Part shown: piece after piece, positions 15,687 through 23,141 of the stretch
Numbering within the stretch: the first letter of the stretch is position 1
How the letters are laid out: every line of letters begins with the position of its first letter
NCBI GenBank assembly: GCA_005792285.1
Contig: SXSI01000039.1
Coordinates: 1-38,550, forward strand
Direction: 5' to 3'
Source of the DNA: Bacteroidota bacterium
Lineage (GTDB): Bacteria; Bacteroidota; Ignavibacteria; UBA10030; UBA8401
DNA: 38,550 bases
Program-made: the position numbers and the translations under genes
The notes under the pieces: model-generated
Database searches by the model: none
What the model was told of the DNA's origin: nothing
What the model saw: the letters and a program-made list of their open reading frames with translations, nothing else

Positions 15687-17066
15687 ATGAAATCACGGCG
15701 AATAATATTTTTTCTTTTTAATTCCTTATTTTTATTTATTGGATGTGGTACAACCGAGAAAACACTTGTCGATTGTTATTCAATAGAAAGATTTAAGCGA
15801 TTAAGTTTACCAAAATTTGAAGCGCATGTAATTAATTTAAAACCGAGCGATACACTTCAAAATTCTCAAATAAGTAGATTTGATATTTACACTCAAATCG
15901 CATGGAATAAAATCAGATTTATAAAACAGGGTGATCTTTTTGAAGCTAATTATACTTTATCCCTCAACGTAAATAAAAACGATTCGCTGGTCGTTTCAAA
16001 AGAAATTAATCTCCAACCTCGAACTTTTAACTATGAAGCAACACAACTTTCTATTAATGATTTTAATTTGCAAACATTTCATATTGATAGCGGAAAATAT
16101 AAAATTCAAATTCAACTCACCGATAATATTTCTGGATTAAAATATCGAACTCAATTTCTAGCAGAAGCAAGAAATTTTAATTCAACTGCAACTTTAAGTA
16201 ACGGTTTATTATTAGAAGCAAGCAATGGTAAATTAAAGCCACTATTTTTAAATGATATCAGATTTCGTGCAGATCGAGATACATTGGTTTATTATCAAGA
16301 ATTGTATAATGTAAATTCTTTGGATCCAATAAAAATTGTAAGTGAGTTCAAAGTTCGACAACCTATGAAATTAAGTTCCGAAAAATCACGTAGTTTTTAT
16401 TATCCTGATTCTGCAGCTTGTGGTTTACCTTTCGCTACAACTTTACAAAAATATGAAAGAATTATTACTCCAACATCAGAAAAAAGAATTCAACTAATTG
16501 ATACTTTTATAGTTCCACTTCAGCAACAATATTATTTTCAGAGAAATGTAGTTTATTCGAAATCAAAAAATATTAAAGACACTTTAATAACTTCAGGATT
16601 AATGAATATTAATGATAATTATTTTCCACAGCTATCCAATTTGGAAGATAGTTTAACGGTAACAAAATATATTCTCTTTAATTATGAATGGGATAGTTTG
16701 TCGGTGCTGAAAACAAATTCAGAAAAACGTAATTGGCTCACAAGTTGGTGGCAGAAACATGGTGGCATTTCTAAAAAAAATGAATTTTACGAACGTGCAA
16801 AAGATGCCAATTTACTTTTTACTTCGTGCGATGCCGGATTTCGTCTTCCAATGGGAGTTGTATTTATTGTTAGCGGATATCCAAATAATATTGAATGTCA
16901 AGGATTGAATAATGAAATGTGGCAATATATTTTAAATAACCAAAATTTTTATTTTAATTTTAGAAAATCTGGAACAGATGAAAAAACAAGTTTTTATAAT
17001 CTGCAGCCATTTTCAATGGATGAAAATTTTTGGAGATATTCAATTGAACAGTGGAGAAAAAAATAA
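15687..17066 (+). CDS. GWxTD-like lipoprotein
   Basis: This 459-residue exported protein has a signal peptide ending in the lipobox LFIGC (C20). The middle part is rich in predicted beta strands. The C-terminal third resembles the GWxTD domain of Bacteroidota/Chlorobiota: EKRNWLTSWWQKHGG, then EFYERAKDANLLF, then GVVFIVSGYPNNIE, corresponding to the GxVYIxYGxPxxIE segment. The name-giving GWxTD motif is replaced by GFRLP, so it is a divergent member. No function is established for the domain. The gene is followed after three bases by the GT9 gene (GTG start). Confidence 0.72.
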   Translation: MKSRRIIFFLFNSLFLFIGCGTTEKTLVDCYSIERFKRLSLPKFEAHVINLKPSDTLQNSQISRFDIYTQIAWNKIRFIKQGDLFEANYTLSLNVNKNDSLVVSKEINLQPRTFNYEATQLSINDFNLQTFHIDSGKYKIQIQLTDNISGLKYRTQFLAEARNFNSTATLSNGLLLEASNGKLKPLFLNDIRFRADRDTLVYYQELYNVNSLDPIKIVSEFKVRQPMKLSSEKSRSFYYPDSAACGLPFATTLQKYERIITPTSEKRIQLIDTFIVPLQQQYYFQRNVVYSKSKNIKDTLITSGLMNINDNYFPQLSNLEDSLTVTKYILFNYEWDSLSVLKTNSEKRNWLTSWWQKHGGISKKNEFYERAKDANLLFTSCDAGFRLPMGVVFIVSGYPNNIECQGLNNEMWQYILNNQNFYFNFRKSGTDEKTSFYNLQPFSMDENFWRYSIEQWRKK

Positions 17067-17069
17067 ATT

Positions 17070-18116
17070 GTGAAAGCTATTGATAGAAATTCTATTCATA
17101 GCATTTTACTTACACGATATAAATTTATTGGAGATGTAGTTTTAACAACTCCAATTATTCGTTCAATTCGAAATTCATTTCCAAACGCTCACCTTGTATA
17201 TCTTTGCGAAACTAAAGGAGCATCTTTATTAAAAGGGAATCCTTTTCTTGATGAAATAATTGAATTTAATGATAAGAAAAATACATTTTTAGAAACATTT
17301 TTATTATTAAAAAAAATCCGTCAAAAAAAATTTGATGTTATAATTGATCTCTTTAGTAATCCGCGAACTGCATTGTGGACAAAATGGAGTGGAGTAAAAA
17401 ATAAAATTGGATATAAAAAGGGAGCTCGTTCATCAGTTTATACACATCAAATTGAAATTGAAAATAATCTCGAGTCAGCAATTTCGCAATATTATAAAAC
17501 TTTAATGCCACTTGGAATTGAACCAAATAATTATGAAACAAAAATATATTTATCTGATTCCGAAAAAGAAGAAGCAAAAAGATATTTACACTGGCAGGGA
17601 ATTGAATTAACTAAACCAATTATTACAATTCATCCGGGAGCAACTTGGAAAAATAAATGTTGGTTGCCGGAAAATTTCTCCGCACTCATTGATTTACTTT
17701 CTGCTAAAACTGATTCTGAAATTATAATCAGTCCAGGACCAAATGATTCAGAATTAATTAATTCAATTGTAAATAATTCATTTGGGAAAGTAAAAATATT
17801 GCCATTGCTACCGATTCGGCAACTCGCTGGAATTCTTTCCATTTGTAAAGTTTTCGTTTCAAATGATTGTGGCCCGATGCATATTGGTGTCGCAGTTGGA
17901 ACTCCGACTATTGGAATTTTTGGACCGGAACCACCTGAAATCTGGTTTCCGTATTCTGAAAAAGATGGACATAAATATTTCTTTTCAAAATTAGAATGCA
18001 GCCCTTGCAGAGCGACATTTTGTAAATTTACGGAAGAGAACTATTTACTTTGTATGCAGAAAATTACTACCGAAGAAATATTTTACGCTGTAAAAGAAAG
18101 ATTATCCATTAATTGA
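17070..18116 (+). CDS. Glycosyltransferase family 9 (heptosyltransferase-like)
   Basis: GT9 enzymes add heptose or a related sugar from a nucleotide sugar to the lipopolysaccharide inner core at the cytoplasmic face of the inner membrane. The 348 residues have the N-terminal ILLTRYKFIGDVVLTTPIIRSIR and the C-terminal donor-site motifs HPGATWKNKCWLP and SNDCGPMHIGVAVGTPTIGIFG, typical of ADP-heptose:LPS heptosyltransferases. GTG at 17070 is chosen as start, since the conserved N-terminal strand begins about 12 residues later and the next in-frame ATG is deep inside. Together with kdsC it indicates lipopolysaccharide production. Whether the donor is heptose is not visible. Confidence 0.9.
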   Translation: MKAIDRNSIHSILLTRYKFIGDVVLTTPIIRSIRNSFPNAHLVYLCETKGASLLKGNPFLDEIIEFNDKKNTFLETFLLLKKIRQKKFDVIIDLFSNPRTALWTKWSGVKNKIGYKKGARSSVYTHQIEIENNLESAISQYYKTLMPLGIEPNNYETKIYLSDSEKEEAKRYLHWQGIELTKPIITIHPGATWKNKCWLPENFSALIDLLSAKTDSEIIISPGPNDSELINSIVNNSFGKVKILPLLPIRQLAGILSICKVFVSNDCGPMHIGVAVGTPTIGIFGPEPPEIWFPYSEKDGHKYFFSKLECSPCRATFCKFTEENYLLCMQKITTEEIFYAVKERLSIN

Positions 18117-18146
18117 TTTATAAGTTACCTGTAACTATATTATTTA

Positions 18147-18656
18147 ATGGAAAGATTATTTTCACCTTGGCGATCTCAATATATCAGTACTTTTAAAAAT
18201 CCTTCAAGTGATGCAAAATGTATTTTTTGTTCGGCACTTAAAGAAAAGAAAGACAAAAAAAATCTAATTCTTTATTATACAAAAAATTGTTTTGTGATGA
18301 TGAATTTGTATCCATATAACAATGGACACTTGATGGTAGTTCCAAATAAACATACTTCAGATTTAAATTCTCTTTCAAAAAATATTTATACTGACATCTT
18401 AGTTACTATTAATAAAATGATAAAAGCACTTGACGTTTCACTAAAACCACAAGGGTATAATGTTGGTGCAAATTTTGGAAGAATTGCCGGCGCTGGAATT
18501 GACACACATTTACATTTTCATATAGTTCCTCGTTGGAATGGTGACACAAATTTTATGCCGGTTCTAAATAATGTAAAAGTTGTATCCGAAGGAATTACCA
18601 AAACTTACTCAAATCTAAAAAAAAACCTCACCAAACTTACCAGAAAGAAAAAATAA
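18147..18656 (+). CDS. HIT-family nucleotide hydrolase/phosphorylase
   Basis: This cytoplasmic protein has the histidine triad fold. The triad is H121, H123 and H125 in DTHLHFHIVPRWNGDTNFMP, which is the long form of the motif seen in Ap4A phosphorylase-like proteins. The start MERLFSPWRSQYI and a CxxC (C25, C28) that often binds zinc are also typical of this subgroup. YNNGHLMVVPNKH (57-69) is the other conserved strand. Length 169 is normal. Substrates of relatives include diadenosine polyphosphates and nucleoside phosphoramidates. It lies between the GT9 gene (30 bp) and the M28 peptidase gene (2 bp). Confidence 0.9.
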   Translation: MERLFSPWRSQYISTFKNPSSDAKCIFCSALKEKKDKKNLILYYTKNCFVMMNLYPYNNGHLMVVPNKHTSDLNSLSKNIYTDILVTINKMIKALDVSLKPQGYNVGANFGRIAGAGIDTHLHFHIVPRWNGDTNFMPVLNNVKVVSEGITKTYSNLKKNLTKLTRKKK

Positions 18657-18658
18657 CA

Positions 18659-20038
18659 ATGAAAAAATTTAGTTTATTTACAGCGACAGTTATCTGTTGC
18701 ATTGTAATATTAACATCAAATCTTGTCGCACAAGTAAATAATGATTTGCTGGAAACTTCACGCAAAATTGTGAAAGAAGGATTAACCAATCAAACTTCAT
18801 ATAAACTTTTATATGAACTAACTTCAAAAATCGGTCCCAGATTATCTGGTTCGCCACAAGCACAACAAGCAGTCGAATGGGGAAAAAGAAAAATGTTGGA
18901 AATGAATTACGATTCAGTTTGGCTTGAAAATATGATGGTGCCACGTTGGGTGAGAGGCAAATATGAAGAAGTAGAAATTATTTATCCTTCGAAAATAAAA
19001 TTAAATAGTTGCGCACTTGGTGGATCTGGTGGAACTGATAATAAATGGATTAGTGCTGAAGTTATAAAAGTAAATTCCGTTGAAGAAGCGAAGCAACTTG
19101 GCGAAAAAGCAAAAGGAAAAATAATTTACTTTAGTCGACCATTTGATCAAACTTTAATTGATCCGGGAGCTGCATATGGAAGTGCAGTTGATCAACGTGG
19201 TCGTGGTCCAAACGAAGCAAGTAAACTTGGCGCAGTTGCTGCAATTGTTCGATCGATGACTCATGCTTTGGATGATAAACCACACACCGGAGCAACAAAC
19301 TTCGAAAACGATGTAAAAAAAATTCCCGCTCTCGCAATTTCTACAATTGATGCAAATAAATTAAATGAACTTCTCGCAAACGGAAAAGTTGAAATAAAAG
19401 TAAAACTTTCTGCGCAAACTCTTCCCGATGTTGAATCTTCAAATGTAATCGGGCAAATAACCGGTAGTGAATTTCCTAATGAAATTATTCTTGTTGGTGG
19501 TCATCTCGATAGTTGGGATAAAGGAACCGGAACTCATGACGACGGGACCGGTTGTGTTCAAGCGATGGAGGTTGTAAATATTTTAAAAAATTTGGGAATT
19601 AAACCAAAAAGGACAATCCGTGCTGTGCTTTTTATGAATGAAGAAAATGGTTTACGTGGCGGACTTAATTATGCTGAAAGAAGAAAGTCATTAAAAGAAA
19701 AACATATTGCGGCAATCGAATCAGATGGCGGCGGATTTGTTCCAACCGGATTTGGAATTACAACTGATTCTCTAAAATTTGAAAAAATAAAATCGTTTGC
19801 ATATTTATTAGAGGAGTTTCATGCTTCGAGAATTACTAAAGGTGGAGGTGGCGCAGATATTAATCCTTTGCGCGAATCAGGAACAGTTATGATTGGGCTT
19901 GATCATGACAGTCAAAGATATTTTGATTATCACCATTCAGACAACGATACAATTGATAAAGTTAATTCGCGTGAATTAGAACTCGGCGCAATTGCGATGA
20001 CGATTTTAGCTTATGCAATTTCTGAAATAGGATTATAA
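18659..20038 (+). CDS. Exported M28-family zinc peptidase, carboxypeptidase Q-like
   Basis: This exported metallopeptidase has a signal peptide (1 to about 24, ending LVAQ), a PA domain insert around 115-260 and the M28 catalytic core. Predicted zinc ligands are H282 in GGHLDSWDKGTG, bridging D294 in THDDGTG, E329 next to catalytic E328 in MNEENG, D356 in ESDGGG, and H426 in YHHSDNDT. The 459 residues and the architecture match plasma glutamate carboxypeptidase (CPQ)-like proteins, which hydrolyse dipeptides and oligopeptides. There is no C-terminal sorting domain, so it is expected in the periplasm. It converges with the S10 peptidase gene, 8 bp apart. Confidence 0.92.
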   Translation: MKKFSLFTATVICCIVILTSNLVAQVNNDLLETSRKIVKEGLTNQTSYKLLYELTSKIGPRLSGSPQAQQAVEWGKRKMLEMNYDSVWLENMMVPRWVRGKYEEVEIIYPSKIKLNSCALGGSGGTDNKWISAEVIKVNSVEEAKQLGEKAKGKIIYFSRPFDQTLIDPGAAYGSAVDQRGRGPNEASKLGAVAAIVRSMTHALDDKPHTGATNFENDVKKIPALAISTIDANKLNELLANGKVEIKVKLSAQTLPDVESSNVIGQITGSEFPNEIILVGGHLDSWDKGTGTHDDGTGCVQAMEVVNILKNLGIKPKRTIRAVLFMNEENGLRGGLNYAERRKSLKEKHIAAIESDGGGFVPTGFGITTDSLKFEKIKSFAYLLEEFHASRITKGGGGADINPLRESGTVMIGLDHDSQRYFDYHHSDNDTIDKVNSRELELGAIAMTILAYAISEIGL

Positions 20039-20046
20039 AAAATATT

Positions 20047-21534
20047 TTATTTTTCTAAAGCCGAATTAATAAACTTAATAGTTTCTTCTTTCATCTTCTT
20101 CATTGAAGGAAGATGAATATACATCATGTGTCCGCTTTCGTAGAAGGATTGCGTAATATTTTTTCGTAATTCCGAATCCACCATTAAATGATTTACCGTA
20201 TAATCAGTTGCAAAATATGGAGTTGCCAAATCGTAATATCCATTATAAATGTGAACTTTTAAAAACGGATTTTTATGCATCGCTTGTCGTAAAGTCTCAC
20301 CAACATTTAAATATCTATTTTGAACATTTGAATAATTCCAGGGTTGAACTCGTGAAGTTAAAATTTCGTAAGTCAAATCATTTTTTAATCCTAAAGTTTC
20401 GCGCAAATAATAATTTACAGCAGTTGAAAATGGTCCGCTAATTGCGTAATTCAATGATGGATCAAATTCATTATTTTCCCCAGCATCATCGTAATCTTTT
20501 CCAGTGAATCTTCCATCAAGTCGACCAACAGTAAATCCATCACTTCTTCGCAATTCTTTTACGAAACGAGAAATATCAATTCGGAATAAAGTTTGCCTGC
20601 AATAAGTTTCGCTCAAACCAGTATATTGCGAAAGTTTTTTAGCTAAATTATTTTTTTCTGCTTCAGTTAATTTATCCCCCTTTGTTAATGCTAGATTATA
20701 TTCTGTAAGTGCAAATTCTTCAACTTTTTTTAATAGTGAATTTAAATTTGAAAATGAAGGATCAAGTTTTTTATGATACCACGCAATTGCAGAATAAGTT
20801 GGCAAGAATAACATAAAAGGAAGATCATTTCCTCTATCAAAACGTGCAGTTTGAAAATTTAAAATTGAAGAAATTAACATTACACCATTTAAATACATTC
20901 CATATTTGTCCTGTAAAAAACCAGCTAAACCAGCCGAACGAGTTGTTCCATAACTTTCGCCAGCTAAAAATTTTGGTGAATCCCAACGCTGAAATTGAGT
21001 TGTGTACAATCTTATAAATTCGCCAACTGAAGAAATATCTTCGTTGTACCCAAGAAATTCTTTTTTGTCAACACCATCTGCCGGTCGCGAATAACCTGTT
21101 TCCACTGGATCAATAAAAACCAAATCGGTGAGATCGAGCCAAGTATAATCATTATCAACTATTGAATATGGTGGAGCAAGTGGATCACCTTTTTCTGACA
21201 TTAAAACTCGCTTCGGTCCAACAACTCCCATATGAAGCCAAACTGAGGCAGAACCGGGACCGCCATTAAATGTAAAAGTAATCGGACGTTTGCTTTGGTC
21301 TGAGATTCCATCAAGCGAATAAGAAATAAAATTTATTTTTGCTTTCGCTTTTCCAGATTCATCTTTGAGAATCATATATCCCGCAGTTGAATTGTAATTT
21401 AAATTTTTACCATTAACTTTTGCAGTTTGCTTTGTAATGGACCAAATCTGAGTTTTGCTTGAATCGTTCTGAGAATAAGAATTATTAATTACAAGCAGTA
21501 ACAAAAAATAAGTAAGTAAAATATTTTTTTTCAT
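20047..21534 (-). CDS. Exported S10-family serine carboxypeptidase
   Basis: This is a secreted serine carboxypeptidase of the alpha/beta-hydrolase fold. The signal peptide covers 1 to about 21. GGPGSASVWLHMGVVGPKR (91-109) forms the oxyanion region, the nucleophile is S194 in GESYGTTRS, the acid is D435 in NGYYDLATP, and the base is H469 in SGHMMYIH. The 495 residues cover the whole family core. Bacterial S10 members are found mostly in peptide-using environmental bacteria. It follows the small membrane protein gene by two bases on the same strand and faces the M28 gene, so two exported peptidases lie tail to tail. Confidence 0.92.
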   Translation of the reverse strand: MKKNILLTYFLLLLVINNSYSQNDSSKTQIWSITKQTAKVNGKNLNYNSTAGYMILKDESGKAKAKINFISYSLDGISDQSKRPITFTFNGGPGSASVWLHMGVVGPKRVLMSEKGDPLAPPYSIVDNDYTWLDLTDLVFIDPVETGYSRPADGVDKKEFLGYNEDISSVGEFIRLYTTQFQRWDSPKFLAGESYGTTRSAGLAGFLQDKYGMYLNGVMLISSILNFQTARFDRGNDLPFMLFLPTYSAIAWYHKKLDPSFSNLNSLLKKVEEFALTEYNLALTKGDKLTEAEKNNLAKKLSQYTGLSETYCRQTLFRIDISRFVKELRRSDGFTVGRLDGRFTGKDYDDAGENNEFDPSLNYAISGPFSTAVNYYLRETLGLKNDLTYEILTSRVQPWNYSNVQNRYLNVGETLRQAMHKNPFLKVHIYNGYYDLATPYFATDYTVNHLMVDSELRKNITQSFYESGHMMYIHLPSMKKMKEETIKFINSALEK

Positions 21535-21536
21535 AG

Positions 21537-22082
21537 TTAATTATATTGTTTTAAAAGTTTAGCAGTCAATTCTTTTTTATGTTCGATACTTAATTTAGAC
21601 AAATCAAACTTTGTATCGCCCATTGTTATCAAACCGAAAACAAATCCCAGCGGAACTCCAACAACTGCTACACCAACTAAAGCATATTTATAAATTCTTT
21701 TTTTAGTATCCATCAATTTATCTCTTTCAATATCATTTTTAGGGGGAGTGCCACCTGAAATTTCAATTAATTTATCTGCAGTAGAACCGTTCGAAATTAA
21801 ATAATAAGTTCCACCACCACCGGCTAAGCCACCTAAAAATAATCCCCATAAAAATCCTTTTGAAAACTTTCCGAGTTTTCTAATTTCTTTAACTTTATTC
21901 AGATCAATATTTTGCGTATCCTTTTTTGCATACACAGAATAGACAAGATGATTTCTTTGAAGAACAATATTTTTCTCATATTTAATTACAACACTATCAG
22001 TAGTTGTAATTTGCCAACTTTGTGAATATGTAAAACTAGATGTTGAAATCAGAAAAAAGAAAATTAAATAATTTTTTTTCAT
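21537..22082 (-). CDS. Hypothetical exported membrane protein with two glycine-rich helices
   Basis: This 181-residue protein is of unknown family. A signal peptide (1-20, ending FTYSQ) is followed by a beta-rich stretch. There are two hydrophobic helices, about 76-95 with a glycine zipper (GLFLGGLAGGGG) and 132-153 (ALVGVAVVGVPLGFVFGLI), separated by a charged loop. The C-terminus is basic. Similar arrangements occur in Bacteroidota proteins of unknown role. It is the first gene of a two-gene minus-strand unit with the S10 peptidase. The 135-bp gap to the divergent pirin gene should contain its promoter. Confidence 0.75.
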   Translation of the reverse strand: MKKNYLIFFFLISTSSFTYSQSWQITTTDSVVIKYEKNIVLQRNHLVYSVYAKKDTQNIDLNKVKEIRKLGKFSKGFLWGLFLGGLAGGGGTYYLISNGSTADKLIEISGGTPPKNDIERDKLMDTKKRIYKYALVGVAVVGVPLGFVFGLITMGDTKFDLSKLSIEHKKELTAKLLKQYN

Positions 22083-22189
22083 ATTGCCTTTTATATTTTT
22101 AGTTTAATAATTTTTTGAAAGCTAATTATATCTGAATTAAATAACAACCCCAAAAAAGAAATTATCTAATTAATAAAATGACTTATTTA

Positions 22190-22197
22190 TATATTTG
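22190..22197 (+). promoter_or_regulatory. Possible Bacteroidota-type -7 box upstream of the pirin gene
   Basis: TATATTTG fits the TAnnTTTG consensus of the Bacteroidota housekeeping sigma factor and lies 20 bp before the ATG at 22218. No clear TTG -33 element is seen about 19 bases upstream, and the region is very AT-rich, so a chance match is possible. Confidence 0.25.
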
Positions 22198-22217
22198 CCT
22201 CTAATTAAATTAACTAT

Positions 22218-22919
22218 ATGATTACAAAGCGAATTTCAATAAATCGGGGTACAACAAAAATTGGTTGGCTCGAAAGTTATCACAGTTTTTCATTCAATCA
22301 ATATTACGATCCAGAGTGGATTCATTTTGGACCGTTGAGAGTTTTGAATGATGATAAAGTTGTCGCAGGATCTGGATTTCCTGAACATCCACACAATGAT
22401 GCAGAAGTTATAACTTATGTTTTAAGTGGAGAACTTGAGCACAGAGATAGCTCCGGTGGAAGTGGCATAATTGCTCCAAGTCAAGTTCAGCGAATGACAA
22501 CCGGTAGCGGAGTTACGCATTCTGAATTTAATCATTCGAAAATAAATCCTGTTCATCTTATTCAAGTTTGGTTTTTACCAAACCAACGTGGATTAAAACC
22601 AAGTTACGATCAAATTAATTTTACAAAAGATGATCGGATTAATAAGTTACTAACAATTGCTTCCGGTAATAAAAATGATGGCGGACTTTTTTTTAATCAG
22701 AATGCAAAAATATTTGTTTCGTGTTTAGAAAAAAATAATTCATTAAATATTTCACTTCCCGAAAAAAGAAAAATGTATTGTTATCTAATCGAAGGTGAAG
22801 TTAGTATTAACGAAGAAAAATATTTTACAGGTGATGCCGCAATTATTTTGAACGAAAAATCATTTATAATTAATTCAAATTCTGAATCCGAAATAATTTT
22901 ATTTGAAGTTGAAAGTTGA
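22218..22919 (+). CDS. Pirin-family cupin protein
   Basis: This bicupin protein of the pirin family resembles YhhW-type quercetin 2,3-dioxygenase. Metal ligands are visible in the N-terminal cupin: H57 and H59 in EHPHNDAEVITYVLSGELEHRDS, and H101 and E103 in GSGVTHSEFN. HLIQVWFLPNQRGLKPSY closes the first domain and the second cupin follows. The 233 residues match the family length. Enzymatic activity has been shown for some homologues in vitro, but the physiological role is unclear. The gene stands alone, divergent from the minus-strand gene upstream. Confidence 0.93.
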   Translation: MITKRISINRGTTKIGWLESYHSFSFNQYYDPEWIHFGPLRVLNDDKVVAGSGFPEHPHNDAEVITYVLSGELEHRDSSGGSGIIAPSQVQRMTTGSGVTHSEFNHSKINPVHLIQVWFLPNQRGLKPSYDQINFTKDDRINKLLTIASGNKNDGGLFFNQNAKIFVSCLEKNNSLNISLPEKRKMYCYLIEGEVSINEEKYFTGDAAIILNEKSFIINSNSESEIILFEVES

Positions 22920-22925
22920 TCGTTG

Positions 22926-23021
22926 TCAATTAATTTCATACAAAGCAACTGCGGAAGCATTTGCAACATTTAAAGGAGTAACTTCGTTTGTCGTTGGTAT
23001 GCTATATTGCAAATCTGATGA
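22926..23021 (-). pseudogene. C-terminal remnant of a TrmH/SpoU-type RNA methyltransferase
   Basis: On the minus strand, 31 codons end in TGA and read SSDLQYSIPTTNEV followed by TPLNVANASAVALYEIN. The segment IPTTxxVTPLNVANASAVALYE is the C-terminal knot motif of SpoU/TrmH 2'-O-methyltransferases (compare IPMxGxVxSLNVSVAAxxLLYE). In-frame TAA lies just upstream (23022-23024), and no other part of such a gene is seen in the 222-bp gap, so it is a decayed fragment. The family call rests on a short motif. Confidence 0.6.
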
Positions 23022-23061
23022 TTATAGTTTTTGAATTCATTAAATAATGTTAATTATATAC

Positions 23062-23088
23062 TTGCTTTTTGCTTCAAGAGAGTATAAT
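23062..23088 (+). promoter_or_regulatory. Possible promoter of the TonB-receptor operon
   Basis: TTGCTT (23062-23067) and TATAAT (23083-23088) are separated by 15 bases, 53 bp before the ATG at 23142. Just before that start is GTGAGG at a good distance, one of the clearer ribosome sites in this window. The spacing is short for a sigma-70 promoter, so this is tentative. Confidence 0.3.
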
Positions 23089-23141
23089 TTGAATTAGTAT
23101 TAACGAGCGGTCAATATTTTATCTTTTAAAGTGAGGTAAAA

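Noticed and set aside
18123-18136. Palindrome AGTTAC-CT-GTAACT between the GT9 and HIT genes
   Set aside because: Six-base arms in AT-rich DNA; no second copy noticed and no regulator site recognised.
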